DNA from: Streptococcaceae bacterium AF77-01CM03A
GTDB taxonomy: Bacteria > Bacillota > Bacilli > Lactobacillales > Streptococcaceae
Length of the DNA stretch: 64,000 nucleotides
Direction: 5' to 3'
Assembly: GCA_027665725.1 (NCBI GenBank)
Contig: JAQDDS010000001.1
Coordinates: 558,001 to 622,000, forward strand
In this document: piece by piece, positions 7,825 through 17,651 of the stretch
Numbering within the stretch: the stretch's first letter is position 1
Layout of the letters: each line of letters starts with the position of its first letter
Notes under the pieces: generated by a model
What the model was told of the DNA's origin: nothing
Databases searched by the model: none
The model's input: the letters and a program-made list of their open reading frames with translations, nothing else
Made by a program: the position numbers and the translations under genes

Positions 7825-9543
7825 ATGACTTATCAAGAAAACTTCCAAAAATGGGCTGATTTTGCTGATCTACCAGATTACCTTCGTCGTGATTTGGAAA
7901 GTATGGATGAAAAAACAAAAGAAGATGCCTTTTACACAAACCTTGAATTCGGTACTGCTGGTATGCGTGGTTTAATTGGTGCAGGTACAAATCGCATTAA
8001 CATCTATGTGGTTCGCCAAGCAACTGAAGGTTTGGCTCGTTTAATTGAATCTAAAGGCGGAAATGAAAAAGAACGTGGTGTAGCCATCGCCTACGATAGC
8101 CGTCACTTCTCTCCAGAATTTGCCTTTGAATCTGCAGCCGTTCTTGCTAAACACGGTATTAAATCCTATGTCTTTGAAAGTCTCCGTCCAACTCCAGAAC
8201 TTTCATTTGCTGTTCGTCACCTCAATTGTTTCGCAGGTATCATGATTACTGCCAGCCACAACCCTGCTCCGTTTAACGGATACAAGGTTTACGGTGAAGA
8301 TGGTGGTCAAATGCCTCCACACGACGCGGACGCTTTGACAACCTACATCCGTGCTATCAACAATCCATTTGCAGTTGAAGTTGCTGATGTGGAAGCTGAA
8401 AAAGCTTCTGGCTTGATTGAAGTTATCGGCGAAGCTGTTGATGCAGAATACCTTAAAGAAGTTAAAGACGTAAACATCAACCCAACCTTGATTGAAGAAT
8501 TCGGTAAAGACATGAAGATTGTCTACACACCACTTCATGGTACGGGTGAAATGTTGGCTCGTCGTGCTCTTGCCCAAGCAGGATTTGACTCAGTTCAAGT
8601 CGTTGAAGCGCAAGCAACTGCTGACCCAGACTTCTCAACTGTGAAATCTCCAAACCCAGAAAGCCAAGCAGCCTTTGCCCTTGCTGAAGAACTCGGACGC
8701 AAAGTTGGTGCAGATGTTCTTGTCGCAACTGACCCGGACGCTGACCGTGTTGGTGTTGAAGTTCTTCAAAAAGATGGCAGCTACCTCAACCTTTCAGGGA
8801 ACCAAATCGGTGCCATCATGGCTAAGTACATCTTGGAAGCCCACAAAAATGCTGGAACTCTTCCTGAAAATGCAGCCCTATGTAAATCTATCGTATCAAC
8901 TGACTTGGTAACGAAGATTGCTGAAAGCTACGGCGCAACAATGTTCAACGTTTTGACAGGTTTCAAATTTATCGCTGAAAAAATCCAAGAATTCGAAGAA
9001 AAACACAATCACACTTACATGATGGGATTTGAAGAAAGCTTCGGTTACTTGATTAAACCATTTGTACGTGATAAAGATGCAATCCAAGCCGTTCTTGTCG
9101 TTGCTGAACTTGCTGCCTACTATCGTTCACGTGGTTTGACACTTGCTGACGGTATCGAAGAAATCTACAAAGAATACGGCTACTACGCCGAAAAGACTAT
9201 CTCTGTTACCCTTTCTGGTGTTGATGGTGCAGAACAAATCAAGGAAATCATGGCTAAGTTCCGTAACAATGCTCCAAAAGAATGGAACGCAACAGCTATC
9301 ACTGTCGTAGAAGACTTCAAGGCTCAAACTGCTACTGCTGCTGACGGAACTGTTACAAACTTGACAACTCCTCCAAGTGATGTTTTGAAATATACACTTG
9401 CTGACGGTTCATGGATTGCAGTTCGCCCTTCAGGTACAGAACCAAAAATCAAGTTCTACATTGCCGTTGTGGGTGAAAGTAATGAAGATTCACAAGCTAA
9501 AATTGCCAACATCGAAGCAGAAATCAATGCGTTTGTAAAATAA
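7825..9543 (+). CDS. pgm: Phosphoglucomutase/phosphomannomutase
   Basis: 572 residues, the length of Gram-positive PgmA. The active-site serine loop is TASHNPAPFNGYK, the metal loop is DPDADR, the sugar-specificity loop is GFEES, and the phosphate-binding loop near the C-terminus is RPSGTEPKIK. The enzyme interconverts glucose-6-phosphate and glucose-1-phosphate in the cytosol. It thereby feeds UDP-glucose for capsule or cell-wall polymers and for the glycolipid synthases encoded at 19.4-21.8 kb. AAGGAG precedes the ATG. It forms a single-gene unit closed by a terminator. Confidence 0.96.
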   Translation: MTYQENFQKWADFADLPDYLRRDLESMDEKTKEDAFYTNLEFGTAGMRGLIGAGTNRINIYVVRQATEGLARLIESKGGNEKERGVAIAYDSRHFSPEFAFESAAVLAKHGIKSYVFESLRPTPELSFAVRHLNCFAGIMITASHNPAPFNGYKVYGEDGGQMPPHDADALTTYIRAINNPFAVEVADVEAEKASGLIEVIGEAVDAEYLKEVKDVNINPTLIEEFGKDMKIVYTPLHGTGEMLARRALAQAGFDSVQVVEAQATADPDFSTVKSPNPESQAAFALAEELGRKVGADVLVATDPDADRVGVEVLQKDGSYLNLSGNQIGAIMAKYILEAHKNAGTLPENAALCKSIVSTDLVTKIAESYGATMFNVLTGFKFIAEKIQEFEEKHNHTYMMGFEESFGYLIKPFVRDKDAIQAVLVVAELAAYYRSRGLTLADGIEEIYKEYGYYAEKTISVTLSGVDGAEQIKEIMAKFRNNAPKEWNATAITVVEDFKAQTATAADGTVTNLTTPPSDVLKYTLADGSWIAVRPSGTEPKIKFYIAVVGESNEDSQAKIANIEAEINAFVK

Positions 9544-9551
9544 GAAATTAT

Positions 9552-9584
9552 AAAAGATGAGACCAACCAATCTCATCTTTTTTT
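9552..9584 (+). terminator. Terminator of pgm
   Basis: AAAAGATGAGA-CCAACCAA-TCTCATCTTTTTTT. Confidence 0.9.
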
Positions 9585-9654
9585 CGTATCAAATCTAAGC
9601 AATTTTAGAAACTTTATGGCATACTAGACTTATCAATGAAAGCGAGGTAATCTC

Positions 9655-10002
9655 ATGGAACAATTTTTAGAAAACATTAAAGACCTTGAAGTCACTACAG
9701 TTGCGCGTGCACAAGAAGCTCTTGATAAAAAAGAAACTGCTACGTTCTTTATCGGCCGCAAAACTTGCCCTTACTGCCGTAAATTTGCTGGTACATTGGC
9801 TGGTGTCGTTGCCGAAACAAAAGCACACATCTATTTCATCAATAGTGAAGAACCAAGTCAACTAGATGCATTGCAAAACTTCCGCTCACGTTACGAAATC
9901 CCAACTGTACCAGGTTTTGTTCATGTTGAAAATGGAGAGATTAAGGTTCGTTGCGACTCTTCAATGTCAACTCAAGAAATCAAAGAATTTGCAGGATTGT
10001 AA
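9655..10002 (+). CDS. Thioredoxin-fold protein, Bta (bacteriocin transport accessory) type
   Basis: 115 residues with a thioredoxin-like fold. The redox motif is C38-P-Y-C41 in FFIGRKTCPYCRKF, and a cis-proline is probably at IPTVPGFV. There is no signal peptide. Proteins of this family are annotated as bacteriocin transport accessory proteins (Bta, PedC/BrcD-like), thought to help form or shuffle disulfides during bacteriocin production. No bacteriocin gene is nearby, so a general cytosolic thiol-redox role is equally possible. Start supported by AGCGAGG. A terminator overlaps the stop codon. Confidence 0.8.
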   Translation: MEQFLENIKDLEVTTVARAQEALDKKETATFFIGRKTCPYCRKFAGTLAGVVAETKAHIYFINSEEPSQLDALQNFRSRYEIPTVPGFVHVENGEIKVRCDSSMSTQEIKEFAGL

Positions 10003-10027
10003 AAAACCACTCGTCGAGTGGTTTTTG
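10001..10027 (+). terminator. Terminator of the bta-like gene
   Basis: AAAAAACCACTCG-TCGAGTGGTTTTT, starting inside the stop codon. Confidence 0.85.
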
Positions 10028-10038
10028 TATAGTCTAAA

Positions 10039-10812
10039 TTACTTTTTTTCAAGCAAATCTTGTATCATTCTATGAAGTTCTTCTATCTTTTCCGATTGTT
10101 TCTCTAGTAATATTCTTTGAGTTATTAATTCATCTTGGAGTTTATCAAGTTTTATCTGCTCATCTGGATTATCCTTTACAAAAAAGTTTGTCAAGGAACT
10201 CGTTAACATTCCTATTGTGCCAATACCAACAAGCATTAGTAAAACAGCTAACCACTTCCCAAAAATCGACGCAGGAATAATATCTCCATAACCAACAGTC
10301 GTTACAGTTACAAGCGCCCACCATAGACTATCTGAGAAAGATTTTTCTTCAACAACAGATAAAATTGAACTACCTACCAGTACAATAAAGGAATTGAGAT
10401 AGAAAATATAAAGTAAGCCATTTGTTCGTAAGAGTTTTCCAACCTTCTTTTCCAACTTGCCAGTCAATCCAACGACTCTTAAAAGACGAGTTAGTTTCAG
10501 TAATTTTGTCAACCTTGCTAAGCGGAAGATACGTCCTAATCGAAATACAGTAAAAATAGCATTTAAAGGAAGGATAGCTAACAAGTCGAATATATTTTCA
10601 AGTATAAATCTCCATTTTTCTTTACTTGAAAAGAACCGCCAGCCATAATCTACCACAAAAACAAACCAAATTAGTAAATCAATAATACTGTAGGGTGGAT
10701 TGTCCAAATCAATCATCTCAGCAAATCCAAGCATGACAAGGACAACGGATATTAATGCAAATATGATAATCGTCGTGTCATAGTAATCCTTTAATAACCA
10801 TTTTCTCTTCAC
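10039..10812 (-). CDS. Voltage-sensor-type potassium channel
   Basis: 257 residues with six membrane segments. The S4-like segment carries basic residues at every third position (R91, R94, R97, R100, K103, K106, R109, R112). The pore filter is TTVGYGD at 171-177, and the C-terminus (about 220-257) is a coiled coil. This is the layout of tetrameric Kv-type channels such as KvAP. It should conduct K+ across the plasma membrane and may be gated by voltage. The start is GTG at 10812, supported by AAAGGAG and by an extended -10 (TGGTATAAT). Its stop lies just beyond the convergent bta-like terminator. Confidence 0.9.
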   Translation of the reverse strand: MKRKWLLKDYYDTTIIIFALISVVLVMLGFAEMIDLDNPPYSIIDLLIWFVFVVDYGWRFFSSKEKWRFILENIFDLLAILPLNAIFTVFRLGRIFRLARLTKLLKLTRLLRVVGLTGKLEKKVGKLLRTNGLLYIFYLNSFIVLVGSSILSVVEEKSFSDSLWWALVTVTTVGYGDIIPASIFGKWLAVLLMLVGIGTIGMLTSSLTNFFVKDNPDEQIKLDKLQDELITQRILLEKQSEKIEELHRMIQDLLEKK

Positions 10813-10875
10813 ACTGCTACTCCTTTAGTTTTTTTAATCATTATACCACACTAAAACCCTGATAAAGTACAAAAC

Positions 10876-10900
10876 AAAAGAAGGCACTCGCCTTCTTTTT
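10876..10900 (-). terminator. Terminator of the vicRKX operon
   Basis: AAAGAAGGCGAGTGCCTTCTTTTG on the minus strand, overlapping the vicX stop codon. Confidence 0.8.
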
Positions 10901-11708
10901 AGATATCTGTCAATGGTGTTGCAGTGTCTGGAGATGTATCGTAAACTTGAAAATCAACTCCTACTCCTAAGTCTGCTTGAGCAAGGTGATTAACCATGGT
11001 CATATGAGCAAGTTCCTTGATATTATTTTCCTTAGATAAATGGCCCAAGTAGATTTTTTTAGTACGATTACCTAGTGTGCGAATCATAGCATCTGCTCCA
11101 TCTTCATTTGAGAGGTGACCAAGGTCAGACAGGATGCGTTGTTTAAGTCGCCATGCGTATGATCCAGCTCGCAGAATTTCAACATCATGATTTGACTCAA
11201 TCAGGTAACCATCTGCATTCTCGACGATGCCAGCCATACGGTCACTAACATAGCCTGTATCTGTCAGCATGACGAAACTTTTATCGTCCTTCATAAATCG
11301 ATAAAACTGTGGAGCTGCTGCATCGTGACTAACACCAAAACTTTCGATATCAATATCTCCAAATGTTTTAGTTTTTCCCATTTCAAAAATATGCTTTTGA
11401 GAAGAATCAACTTTACCTAAGTACTTACTATTTTCCATAGCTTGCCAAGTTTTCTCATTGGCATAGAGGTCCATGCCATATTTACGCGCTAAAACTCCAA
11501 CACCGTGTATGTGATCCGTGTGTTCATGCGTGATTAATATCGCATCCAAATCTTCTGGTTTACGATTGATCTCACCTAATAAACTTGTGATTTTTTTACC
11601 GGATAAGCCGGCATCTACTAAAATTTTTTTCTTAGGGGTTTCTAGATAGAAGGAATTACCACTAGAACCCGATGCTAAAATACTGTATTTAAAGCCTTTT
11701 TCACTCAT
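10899..11708 (-). CDS. vicX: VicX/WalJ (YycJ) metallo-beta-lactamase-fold hydrolase
   Basis: 269 residues. The metallo-beta-lactamase metal motif is THEHTDHIHG, and the opening SILASGSSGNSFYLE is typical of the YycJ/WalJ family. It is the third gene of the vicRKX operon and starts one base after the vicK stop codon, so translation is probably coupled. Homologues have nuclease-like activity and are tied to DNA replication-cell wall coordination in firmicutes; the pneumococcal role is modest. The protein is cytosolic with no signal peptide. Confidence 0.93.
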   Translation of the reverse strand: MSEKGFKYSILASGSSGNSFYLETPKKKILVDAGLSGKKITSLLGEINRKPEDLDAILITHEHTDHIHGVGVLARKYGMDLYANEKTWQAMENSKYLGKVDSSQKHIFEMGKTKTFGDIDIESFGVSHDAAAPQFYRFMKDDKSFVMLTDTGYVSDRMAGIVENADGYLIESNHDVEILRAGSYAWRLKQRILSDLGHLSNEDGADAMIRTLGNRTKKIYLGHLSKENNIKELAHMTMVNHLAQADLGVGVDFQVYDTSPDTATPLTDI

Positions 11709-11709
11709 T

Positions 11710-13059
11710 CTAGTCTTCTACTTCATCCTCCCAAACTTCTTCTTTTACAGCATCCTTATCATAAGGAAGAACAATGGTAAAGGTAGAACCCTTGCCGTAT
11801 TCACTCTTAGCCCAGATAAATCCATTGTGTTGTTTGATGATTTCTTTTGCTATCGCAAGACCCAAACCAGTACCACCTTGGGCACGACTTCTAGCCTTAT
11901 CAACCCTGTAAAAACGGTCAAAAATCTTCGGTAAATCTTCTTTAGGAATCCCAAGTCCTTGATCCGAAATAGATAAAATCATCTGATCATCAGTTGTCTT
12001 CATGCTAACCGTAATTTTCCCACCATCAGGAGAATACTTGATAGCATTGTTAAGAATATTATCGATTACCTGAGTCATCTTGTCTGTATCAATTTCAATC
12101 CAGACCGATGTAATCGGATAATCTCGAACTAACTCGTATTTCTTTTCCTCATCCTGGGCTCGAATCTTGTCAAAACGATTTAGGATAAAAGTAATGAAAG
12201 CTGTAAAGTTAATCAATTCAACATCTAAATGGCTAGTTGCATTATCAATACGCGAAAGATGCAAGAGGTCCGTCACCATTCGCATCATACGGTTGGTCTC
12301 AACTAAAGATACTTTGATAAAATCAGGAGCAACAGGTTCATATAATGCACCCTCATCCAAGGCCTCTAGGTAAGATTTTACACTGGTCAATGGAGTTCGC
12401 AATTCATGACTAACGTTGGAAACGAAAAGCCTTCTCTCACGTTCTTCCTTCTCTTGTTCAGTCGTATCATGTAGAACTGCTACCAAACCAGAGATAAAGC
12501 CGGATTCTCTACGAATCAAGGCAAAACGCACACGCAAACTAATATACTCCCCATTTACATTTTGGGAATAAATCATCATTTCAGGACTTTGCGTAATTAA
12601 ATCTCTAAGCTCGTACTCATCTTCAATCTTGAGCAACTCTAAAATGTTTTGATTGAGCGCGTCATCACTTTCAACTCCAAGTTGTCTTTTAGCCATATCG
12701 TTAATCATAGTGATTTGACCGCGACGATTTGTTGCAAGAACCCCATCAGTCATGTATGATAGGATACTATGCAATCTTTTACTTTCCTGCTCTAAGTTTT
12801 CCTGCGTCAGACGAATAACTTCTGACAAATCATTTAAGTTATTCGTGATATTAGTAATTTCACTATTCCCCTGCATATCCAGTACTTGAGAATAATCACC
12901 AGCAATTAAATCTTTAATCTTTTGATTTAACTGTTTGAGTCGAATATTATCTCTACGGCCTTCGAGCAAGAGAAAGCTAACAAGCATGATAAAACCAAGT
13001 AATATGAGTACAAAGACGAAATCTCTGGTTAAAATTGTTTGTTTAATTATATCAATCAT
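11710..13059 (-). CDS. vicK: VicK/WalK sensor histidine kinase
   Basis: 449 residues. It has a single N-terminal membrane helix (about 14-34) as in streptococcal VicK, unlike the two-helix Bacillus WalK. A HAMP linker and a PAS domain (about 95-200) follow, then the DHp box [11 protein letters not shown] with phospho-acceptor H218, and a GHKL ATPase domain ([18 protein letters not shown]). It phosphorylates VicR and, through Thr222 of the same box, probably also dephosphorylates it. It reads the wall or redox state from the membrane. Its start overlaps the vicR stop by eight bases. Confidence 0.96.
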   Translation of the reverse strand: MIDIIKQTILTRDFVFVLILLGFIMLVSFLLLEGRRDNIRLKQLNQKIKDLIAGDYSQVLDMQGNSEITNITNNLNDLSEVIRLTQENLEQESKRLHSILSYMTDGVLATNRRGQITMINDMAKRQLGVESDDALNQNILELLKIEDEYELRDLITQSPEMMIYSQNVNGEYISLRVRFALIRRESGFISGLVAVLHDTTEQEKEERERRLFVSNVSHELRTPLTSVKSYLEALDEGALYEPVAPDFIKVSLVETNRMMRMVTDLLHLSRIDNATSHLDVELINFTAFITFILNRFDKIRAQDEEKKYELVRDYPITSVWIEIDTDKMTQVIDNILNNAIKYSPDGGKITVSMKTTDDQMILSISDQGLGIPKEDLPKIFDRFYRVDKARSRAQGGTGLGLAIAKEIIKQHNGFIWAKSEYGKGSTFTIVLPYDKDAVKEEVWEDEVED

Positions 13060-13756
13060 TATTTCTCATATAATAACCCACACCACGACGAGTTAAGATA
13101 TATTCAGGTCTACTTGGTGTGTCTTCAATCTTCTCACGTAGACGTCTAATGGTAACATCGACAGTACGAACATCACCAAAATAATCATAGCCCCAAACCG
13201 TCTCAAGGAGATGTTCGCGGGTAATAACTTGACCAAGATGAGAAGCTAAGTGATGCAACAACTCAAACTCTCTGTGAGTTAAGTCCAATTCTTCCCCATA
13301 TTTTTTGGCTACATAAGCATCTGGAAGAATCTCTAAATCCCCAATTTGAAGACTTTGCAATTTAGTATCTTCCTCTTGGTTATCCACTGCTACTAACTCC
13401 GTACGACGAAGAAGAGCCTTAACACGCGCTTGAAGCTCACGGTTTGAAAATGGCTTGGTCACATAATCATCCGCACCAAGTTCAAGACCAATAACCTTGT
13501 CAAACTCACTATCTTTTGCTGAAAGCATGATAATTGGAACACTACTTGTCTTGCGAATTGTTTTAGCCACTTCTAGACCATCAATTTCTGGAAGCATCAA
13601 ATCCAAAATAATAATATCTGGTTTCTCAGCTTCAAACAATTCGATGGCTTCGCGTCCATTAAAGGCTGTAACAACCTCATAACCTTCCTTGGTCATATTA
13701 AACTTAATAATATCTGAGATTGGTTTTTCATCATCTACAATCAATATTTTTTTCAT
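13052..13756 (-). CDS. vicR: VicR/WalR response regulator
   Basis: 234 residues of the OmpR family. The receiver domain contains phospho-acceptor D52 ([10 protein letters not shown]), and a winged-helix DNA-binding domain ends the protein ([14 protein letters not shown]). In streptococci VicR controls wall hydrolases and surface genes such as pcsB and is usually essential. First gene of the vicRKX unit, downstream of mutY on the same strand. A -10 box TATAAT with TGG lies about 30 bases upstream, giving it its own promoter. Confidence 0.97.
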   Translation of the reverse strand: MKKILIVDDEKPISDIIKFNMTKEGYEVVTAFNGREAIELFEAEKPDIIILDLMLPEIDGLEVAKTIRKTSSVPIIMLSAKDSEFDKVIGLELGADDYVTKPFSNRELQARVKALLRRTELVAVDNQEEDTKLQSLQIGDLEILPDAYVAKKYGEELDLTHREFELLHHLASHLGQVITREHLLETVWGYDYFGDVRTVDVTIRRLREKIEDTPSRPEYILTRRGVGYYMRNND

Positions 13757-13826
13757 ATAGTCACCTTTTTCCTTATATCAATTATACCAAAAAAATGCAA
13801 AGAAGACACGAAAGACTGGTATTATC

Positions 13827-14981
13827 CTATCTTTTTAAATATGCTTGCCAAATTTTTTGTTGAGGTTTTGCTAGTGGATATAGTTCAAACTCTTCAGGAG
13901 TTAACCAAACTACCTCTTTATCACAATATTCTTTGCTATCAACTACTTGCCCGGATAGGATTCGTACATGCCACTTTCGATGGCTAAAGATATGTTTCAC
14001 TTCTTCGAAATGACTATCCTGCCACTCAACTTCTAAATCATAATCCTGCTCAAAACTTTCTTGCGGTGATGGCCCAAGTTGCATGAAAGGTTCAGCAACC
14101 TGATTAAAGAGATTTAGTTCTCCGTCGTTTGAAAATTCATCTACCTCAATCAAGGGGAAATGCCAAAATCCAGCAAGTAACTTTTCACTTTCATTCTTTT
14201 CTAACAAAAACTGGCCTCGGTCATTTTGCACAACTAAAGCATTTAGATAAATAGGAATCGGTTTTTTCTTTGGTGCTTTAATGGGATAAATATCCATTGT
14301 TCCGTTTTGATAAGCTGCACTAAAATCTTTAACTGGACTATCTTCTGGCCTCGGATTAACGGGTGCCTCAATATCTGAACCCAAATCCATCAAAGCTTGG
14401 TTAAAATCACCTGGACGTTCTGGATCAATCAAGATTTCCATCATGGCTTGAAATATCTTGCGGTTGCTTGAATTTCCAATGTCATGATTGACTTCAAATA
14501 GACGAGCCAAAACACGCATGACATTCCCATCAACTGCTGGTTGTGGTAGATTAAAGGCAATACTTGAAATAGCCCCTGCTGTATAGGGACCAATCCCCTT
14601 CAGACTTGAAATACCTTCGTAAGTTGAAGGAAATTCTCCATTAAACTCATTCATAATCCGCTGGGCTGCAGTTTGCATATTGCGAACACGAGAATAATAA
14701 CCAAGACCTTCCCAAGCTTTTAATAAACGTTCTTCAGGTGCATTTGCTAAACTCTCTACAGTCGGAAACCATTCTAAAAAACGTTCATAATAAGGAATGA
14801 CTGTATCAACTCTGGTCTGCTGCAACATAATTTCAGATACCCAGATATGATAAGGATTCTTGCTTCGCCTCCAGGGTAAATCCCGCTTGTTTTCGTCATA
14901 CCAGGCTAATAATTTTTGACGGAAAGAGAGAATCTTGTCCTCTTCCCACATGGTCACATCATATTTCTCCAAATCTAACAT
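13827..14981 (-). CDS. mutY: Adenine DNA glycosylase MutY lacking the Fe-S cysteines
   Basis: 384 residues. It keeps the MutY catalytic glutamate (E50 in VSEIMLQQTRVDTVIPY), the HhH segment LKGIGPYTAGAISS, the catalytic aspartate (D151 in VDGNVMRV) and a C-terminal Nudix-like domain that recognises 8-oxoG. It removes adenine mispaired with 8-oxoguanine. The four cysteines that normally bind a 4Fe-4S cluster (C-x6-C-x2-C-x5-C) are absent: residues 200-222 read GSDIEAPVNPRPEDSPVKDF and contain no Cys. Cluster-free MutY is known in some lactic bacteria. The ATG at 14981 has no Shine-Dalgarno and lies six bases from a -10 box. Confidence 0.93.
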   Translation of the reverse strand: MLDLEKYDVTMWEEDKILSFRQKLLAWYDENKRDLPWRRSKNPYHIWVSEIMLQQTRVDTVIPYYERFLEWFPTVESLANAPEERLLKAWEGLGYYSRVRNMQTAAQRIMNEFNGEFPSTYEGISSLKGIGPYTAGAISSIAFNLPQPAVDGNVMRVLARLFEVNHDIGNSSNRKIFQAMMEILIDPERPGDFNQALMDLGSDIEAPVNPRPEDSPVKDFSAAYQNGTMDIYPIKAPKKKPIPIYLNALVVQNDRGQFLLEKNESEKLLAGFWHFPLIEVDEFSNDGELNLFNQVAEPFMQLGPSPQESFEQDYDLEVEWQDSHFEEVKHIFSHRKWHVRILSGQVVDSKEYCDKEVVWLTPEEFELYPLAKPQQKIWQAYLKR

Positions 14982-14987
14982 ATTTCT

Positions 14988-14996
14988 AGTATAGCA
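14988..14996 (-). promoter_or_regulatory. Extended -10 promoter of mutY
   Basis: TGCTATACT on the minus strand, six bases from the ATG. Transcription should start at or beside the start codon. Confidence 0.65.
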
Positions 14997-15114
14997 TAAC
15001 CTTTTAGGATACTCAAAAAATGGAAATAAGGCTTTATACTAGCCACATATGATTCTTTTCACTCGCTTATCACATATCTATCAACTGTTTCTGTTATTTT
15101 CCATATTTTTTTGA

Positions 15115-15120
15115 TATAAT
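15115..15120 (+). promoter_or_regulatory. -10 box of pepX
   Basis: TATAAT preceded by TGA (extended -10), 32 bases before the chosen pepX ATG. The spacer 14997-15114 shows nothing else I can support. Confidence 0.7.
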
Positions 15121-15152
15121 GACTTTTGAATGAAGCTTTAAAGGAGATATCA

Positions 15153-17432
15153 ATGCGTTTTAATCAATTTAGTTATTATTCCGTTACAAATCAACAAGCA
15201 CTAAAGGAATTATCTGATCTTGGCTTTAAGCTTGATCTATCAGCTTCAAATAAAGAACTGTTTGAAGTTTTTGTTAGAACTTGTTTCTTCAATTACAAAA
15301 ATACCGACTATCCACTTTCCGCTCTAGCAGTTGATAAAGAAACTGATCTGCTCACTTTCTTCAATTCAGAACGTGAATTAACTGCAGAGATTTTCTATAC
15401 TGTAGCATTCCAATTACTTGGATTCAGTTACTTAGTAGACTTTGAAGATGTTCTTGCTTTTCACAAAGAAACAGCATTTCCGATTGTTTACGGAGATTTA
15501 ATTGACAATCTCTACCAGCTCTTAAATACACGCACTAAAAAAGGGAACACCCTTATCGATCAGTTAGTTAGTGATGGTCTTATCCCTGAGAACAATGATT
15601 ACCACTACTTCAATGGCAAAAGTTTGGCAACTTTCTCAACTAACAATGTCATTCGTGAAGTAGTCTATGTAGAGACTTGTGTTGATTCTGATAGAGATGG
15701 ACTGCCTGATCTCATTAAGGTGAGCATAATCCGACCAACATACAATGGGAAGATTCCAGCTGTTATGACTGCAAGTCCATACCATCAAGGAACCAATGAT
15801 AAGGCAAGCGATAAAGCTCTTTACAAAATGGAAGCTGAACTAGAAGTCAAGGAACCAAATGAAATTACGATAGATAAGCCAATCCTAGACTTGGTTGAAC
15901 CAATTGGTGATGCAGCACTCGTTTCTGATACTGAAGAAAAACTCACTCATATCAATAGCAGCTACACACTTAACGACTACTTCCTCCCAAGAGGATTTGC
16001 TAATATTTATGTGTCTGGTCTTGGAACCAAGGATTCTCAAGGTCAAATGACCAACGGAGATTACCGACAAGTTGAAGCCTATAAAAATGTCATTGATTGG
16101 CTCAATGGTCGTTGTCGTGCCTTCACAGACCACAGTCGTAAACGTCAGGTCAAGGCTGACTGGTCAAATGGCAAAGTAGCAACTACTGGTCTATCCTACC
16201 TAGGAACAATGTCTAACGGCCTTGCCACTACAGGAGTTGATGGCTTAGAAGTCATTATTGCCGAAGCAGGTATCTCATCATGGTACAACTATTACCGTGA
16301 AAATGGTCTTGTGACAAGCCCAGGCGGCTATCCTGGAGAGGACTTCGATTCATTAGATGAATTAACTTATTCTCGTAATCTCTTAGCTGGTGACTTTATT
16401 CGTGGAAACGAGGCTCATAAAACTTCCATTGAAAAACTCAAGAAAAATCTTGACCGTAAAACTGGAGATTATAACCAATTTTGGCATGACAGAAATTACC
16501 TACTCAATGCCCAAAAGGTTAAGGCTGAAGTTGTCTTTACCCACGGTTCACAAGACTGGAATGTAAAACCACTTCACGTCTATCAAATGTTCAATGCTCT
16601 TCCAGGTCATATTAATAAACACCTCTTTTATCATAACGGAGCCCATGTTTATATGAACAACTGGCAGTCAATTGATTTTCGTGAATCTATGAATGCCCTT
16701 TTGACGCAGAAATTATTGGGTCAAAACACTGACTACCAACTTCCAAGAGTCGTTTGGCAAGACAATACTGCTCCTCAAACCTGGTTGTCACTTGAAGATT
16801 TTGGAAATCAAACTGACCATAAAACTTTCTCTTTAGGTACTGAAGAAGCTGTCATTCAAAACCACTATGAAGACTCTGATTTTGAACGATTTGGAAAAAC
16901 TTACCAAACCTTTAATAATGAATTGTATCAAGGTAAGGTCAATCAGATTACAATTGACCTTCCAGTGACAGAGGATCTTCATCTTAATGGACGTGTTAAA
17001 CTAAATCTTCGTCTCAAGTCAAGTACAAACAAAGGCTTACTTTCTGCTCAACTTCTCGAACTTGGTCAAAAGAAATATCTACAACCGTATCCAGGAGTCT
17101 TGTCCGTTCGTACGATTGATAATGGTCGTTACCATATGCTGGAAAACCTTTGCGAACTACCATTTAGCCCAAATGCTCAGCGTGCCATTACAAAAGGCTA
17201 CCTCAATCTCCAAAACCGTCATGATTTATTGAAAATTGAAGAAGTTAAGCCAGATGAATGGATGGCATTCCAATTTGAACTCCAACCAACAATTTACAAA
17301 CTAAAAAAAGACGATACAATCCGACTCGTTCTTTATACTACTGACTTTGAGATTACTATCCGTGACAATACAGACTATCAATTAACTGTGGACCTTTCGC
17401 AATCAAGTCTAGAAATTCCTTATCAAAAGTAG
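15153..17432 (+). CDS. pepX: Xaa-Pro dipeptidyl-peptidase PepX
   Basis: 759 residues from the ATG at 15153, which follows AAGGAGATATCA; an upstream ATG at 15126 lacks a ribosome site. The catalytic serine is S348 in TTGLSYLG. The remaining triad residues lie in HGSQDWNV (Asp) and HNGAHVY (His). PepX (family S15) removes X-Pro dipeptides from peptide N-termini in the cytosol, serving nutrition from proline-rich proteins. The length fits the lactococcal and streptococcal enzymes. Single-gene unit with a terminator. Confidence 0.97.
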   Translation: MRFNQFSYYSVTNQQALKELSDLGFKLDLSASNKELFEVFVRTCFFNYKNTDYPLSALAVDKETDLLTFFNSERELTAEIFYTVAFQLLGFSYLVDFEDVLAFHKETAFPIVYGDLIDNLYQLLNTRTKKGNTLIDQLVSDGLIPENNDYHYFNGKSLATFSTNNVIREVVYVETCVDSDRDGLPDLIKVSIIRPTYNGKIPAVMTASPYHQGTNDKASDKALYKMEAELEVKEPNEITIDKPILDLVEPIGDAALVSDTEEKLTHINSSYTLNDYFLPRGFANIYVSGLGTKDSQGQMTNGDYRQVEAYKNVIDWLNGRCRAFTDHSRKRQVKADWSNGKVATTGLSYLGTMSNGLATTGVDGLEVIIAEAGISSWYNYYRENGLVTSPGGYPGEDFDSLDELTYSRNLLAGDFIRGNEAHKTSIEKLKKNLDRKTGDYNQFWHDRNYLLNAQKVKAEVVFTHGSQDWNVKPLHVYQMFNALPGHINKHLFYHNGAHVYMNNWQSIDFRESMNALLTQKLLGQNTDYQLPRVVWQDNTAPQTWLSLEDFGNQTDHKTFSLGTEEAVIQNHYEDSDFERFGKTYQTFNNELYQGKVNQITIDLPVTEDLHLNGRVKLNLRLKSSTNKGLLSAQLLELGQKKYLQPYPGVLSVRTIDNGRYHMLENLCELPFSPNAQRAITKGYLNLQNRHDLLKIEEVKPDEWMAFQFELQPTIYKLKKDDTIRLVLYTTDFEITIRDNTDYQLTVDLSQSSLEIPYQK

Positions 17433-17444
17433 TAAGTTAATCAG

Positions 17445-17476
17445 AAAACCCGTGATATTATTATCACGGGTTTTTT
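17445..17476 (+). terminator. Terminator of pepX (bidirectional)
   Basis: AAAACCCGTGATA-TTAT-TATCACGGGTTTTTT. It also lies just after the stop codon of the 53-residue gene on the minus strand and can end that transcript. Confidence 0.88.
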
Positions 17477-17480
17477 ATTC

Positions 17481-17642
17481 TTATTTTTTTTCTTCGGCTT
17501 GTTTCTTCATTCTCGCAAGTCTCAATGAACGATTGGGATTGAGGCGATTAAAAAGTTCTTCTAATTTCTTTTCATTCCAGACGTCTGCTGCAGAAACAAA
17601 ATTTCCGTCAGCATCTCGGAAAGATATTGGTTTATCACCCAT
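17481..17642 (-). CDS. Conserved-looking 53-residue protein downstream of obg
   Basis: An ATG at 17640-17642 opens a 53-codon frame beginning MGDKPISFRDADGNFVSAAD and ending KKQAEEKK. The ribosome site TAGGAG includes the TAG stop of obg, nine bases away, so the gene is translationally coupled to obg. The protein is soluble and ends in a basic helix. I recall a similar small protein next to obg in other streptococci, but its function is not known. Possible roles in ribosome or GTPase function are only suggested by position. Confidence 0.75.
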   Translation of the reverse strand: MGDKPISFRDADGNFVSAADVWNEKKLEELFNRLNPNRSLRLARMKKQAEEKK

Positions 17643-17651
17643 AGCTATCTC

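Noticed and set aside
8203..8728. Minus-strand open frames of 80-124 codons inside pgm
   Set aside because: They are antisense to a well-conserved enzyme, lack ribosome sites and read as Trp/His/Cys-rich noise.
15126..15152. Upstream in-frame ATG for pepX
   Set aside because: It has no ribosome site, while AAGGAGATATCA directly precedes the ATG at 15153, which gives the family's usual N-terminus.
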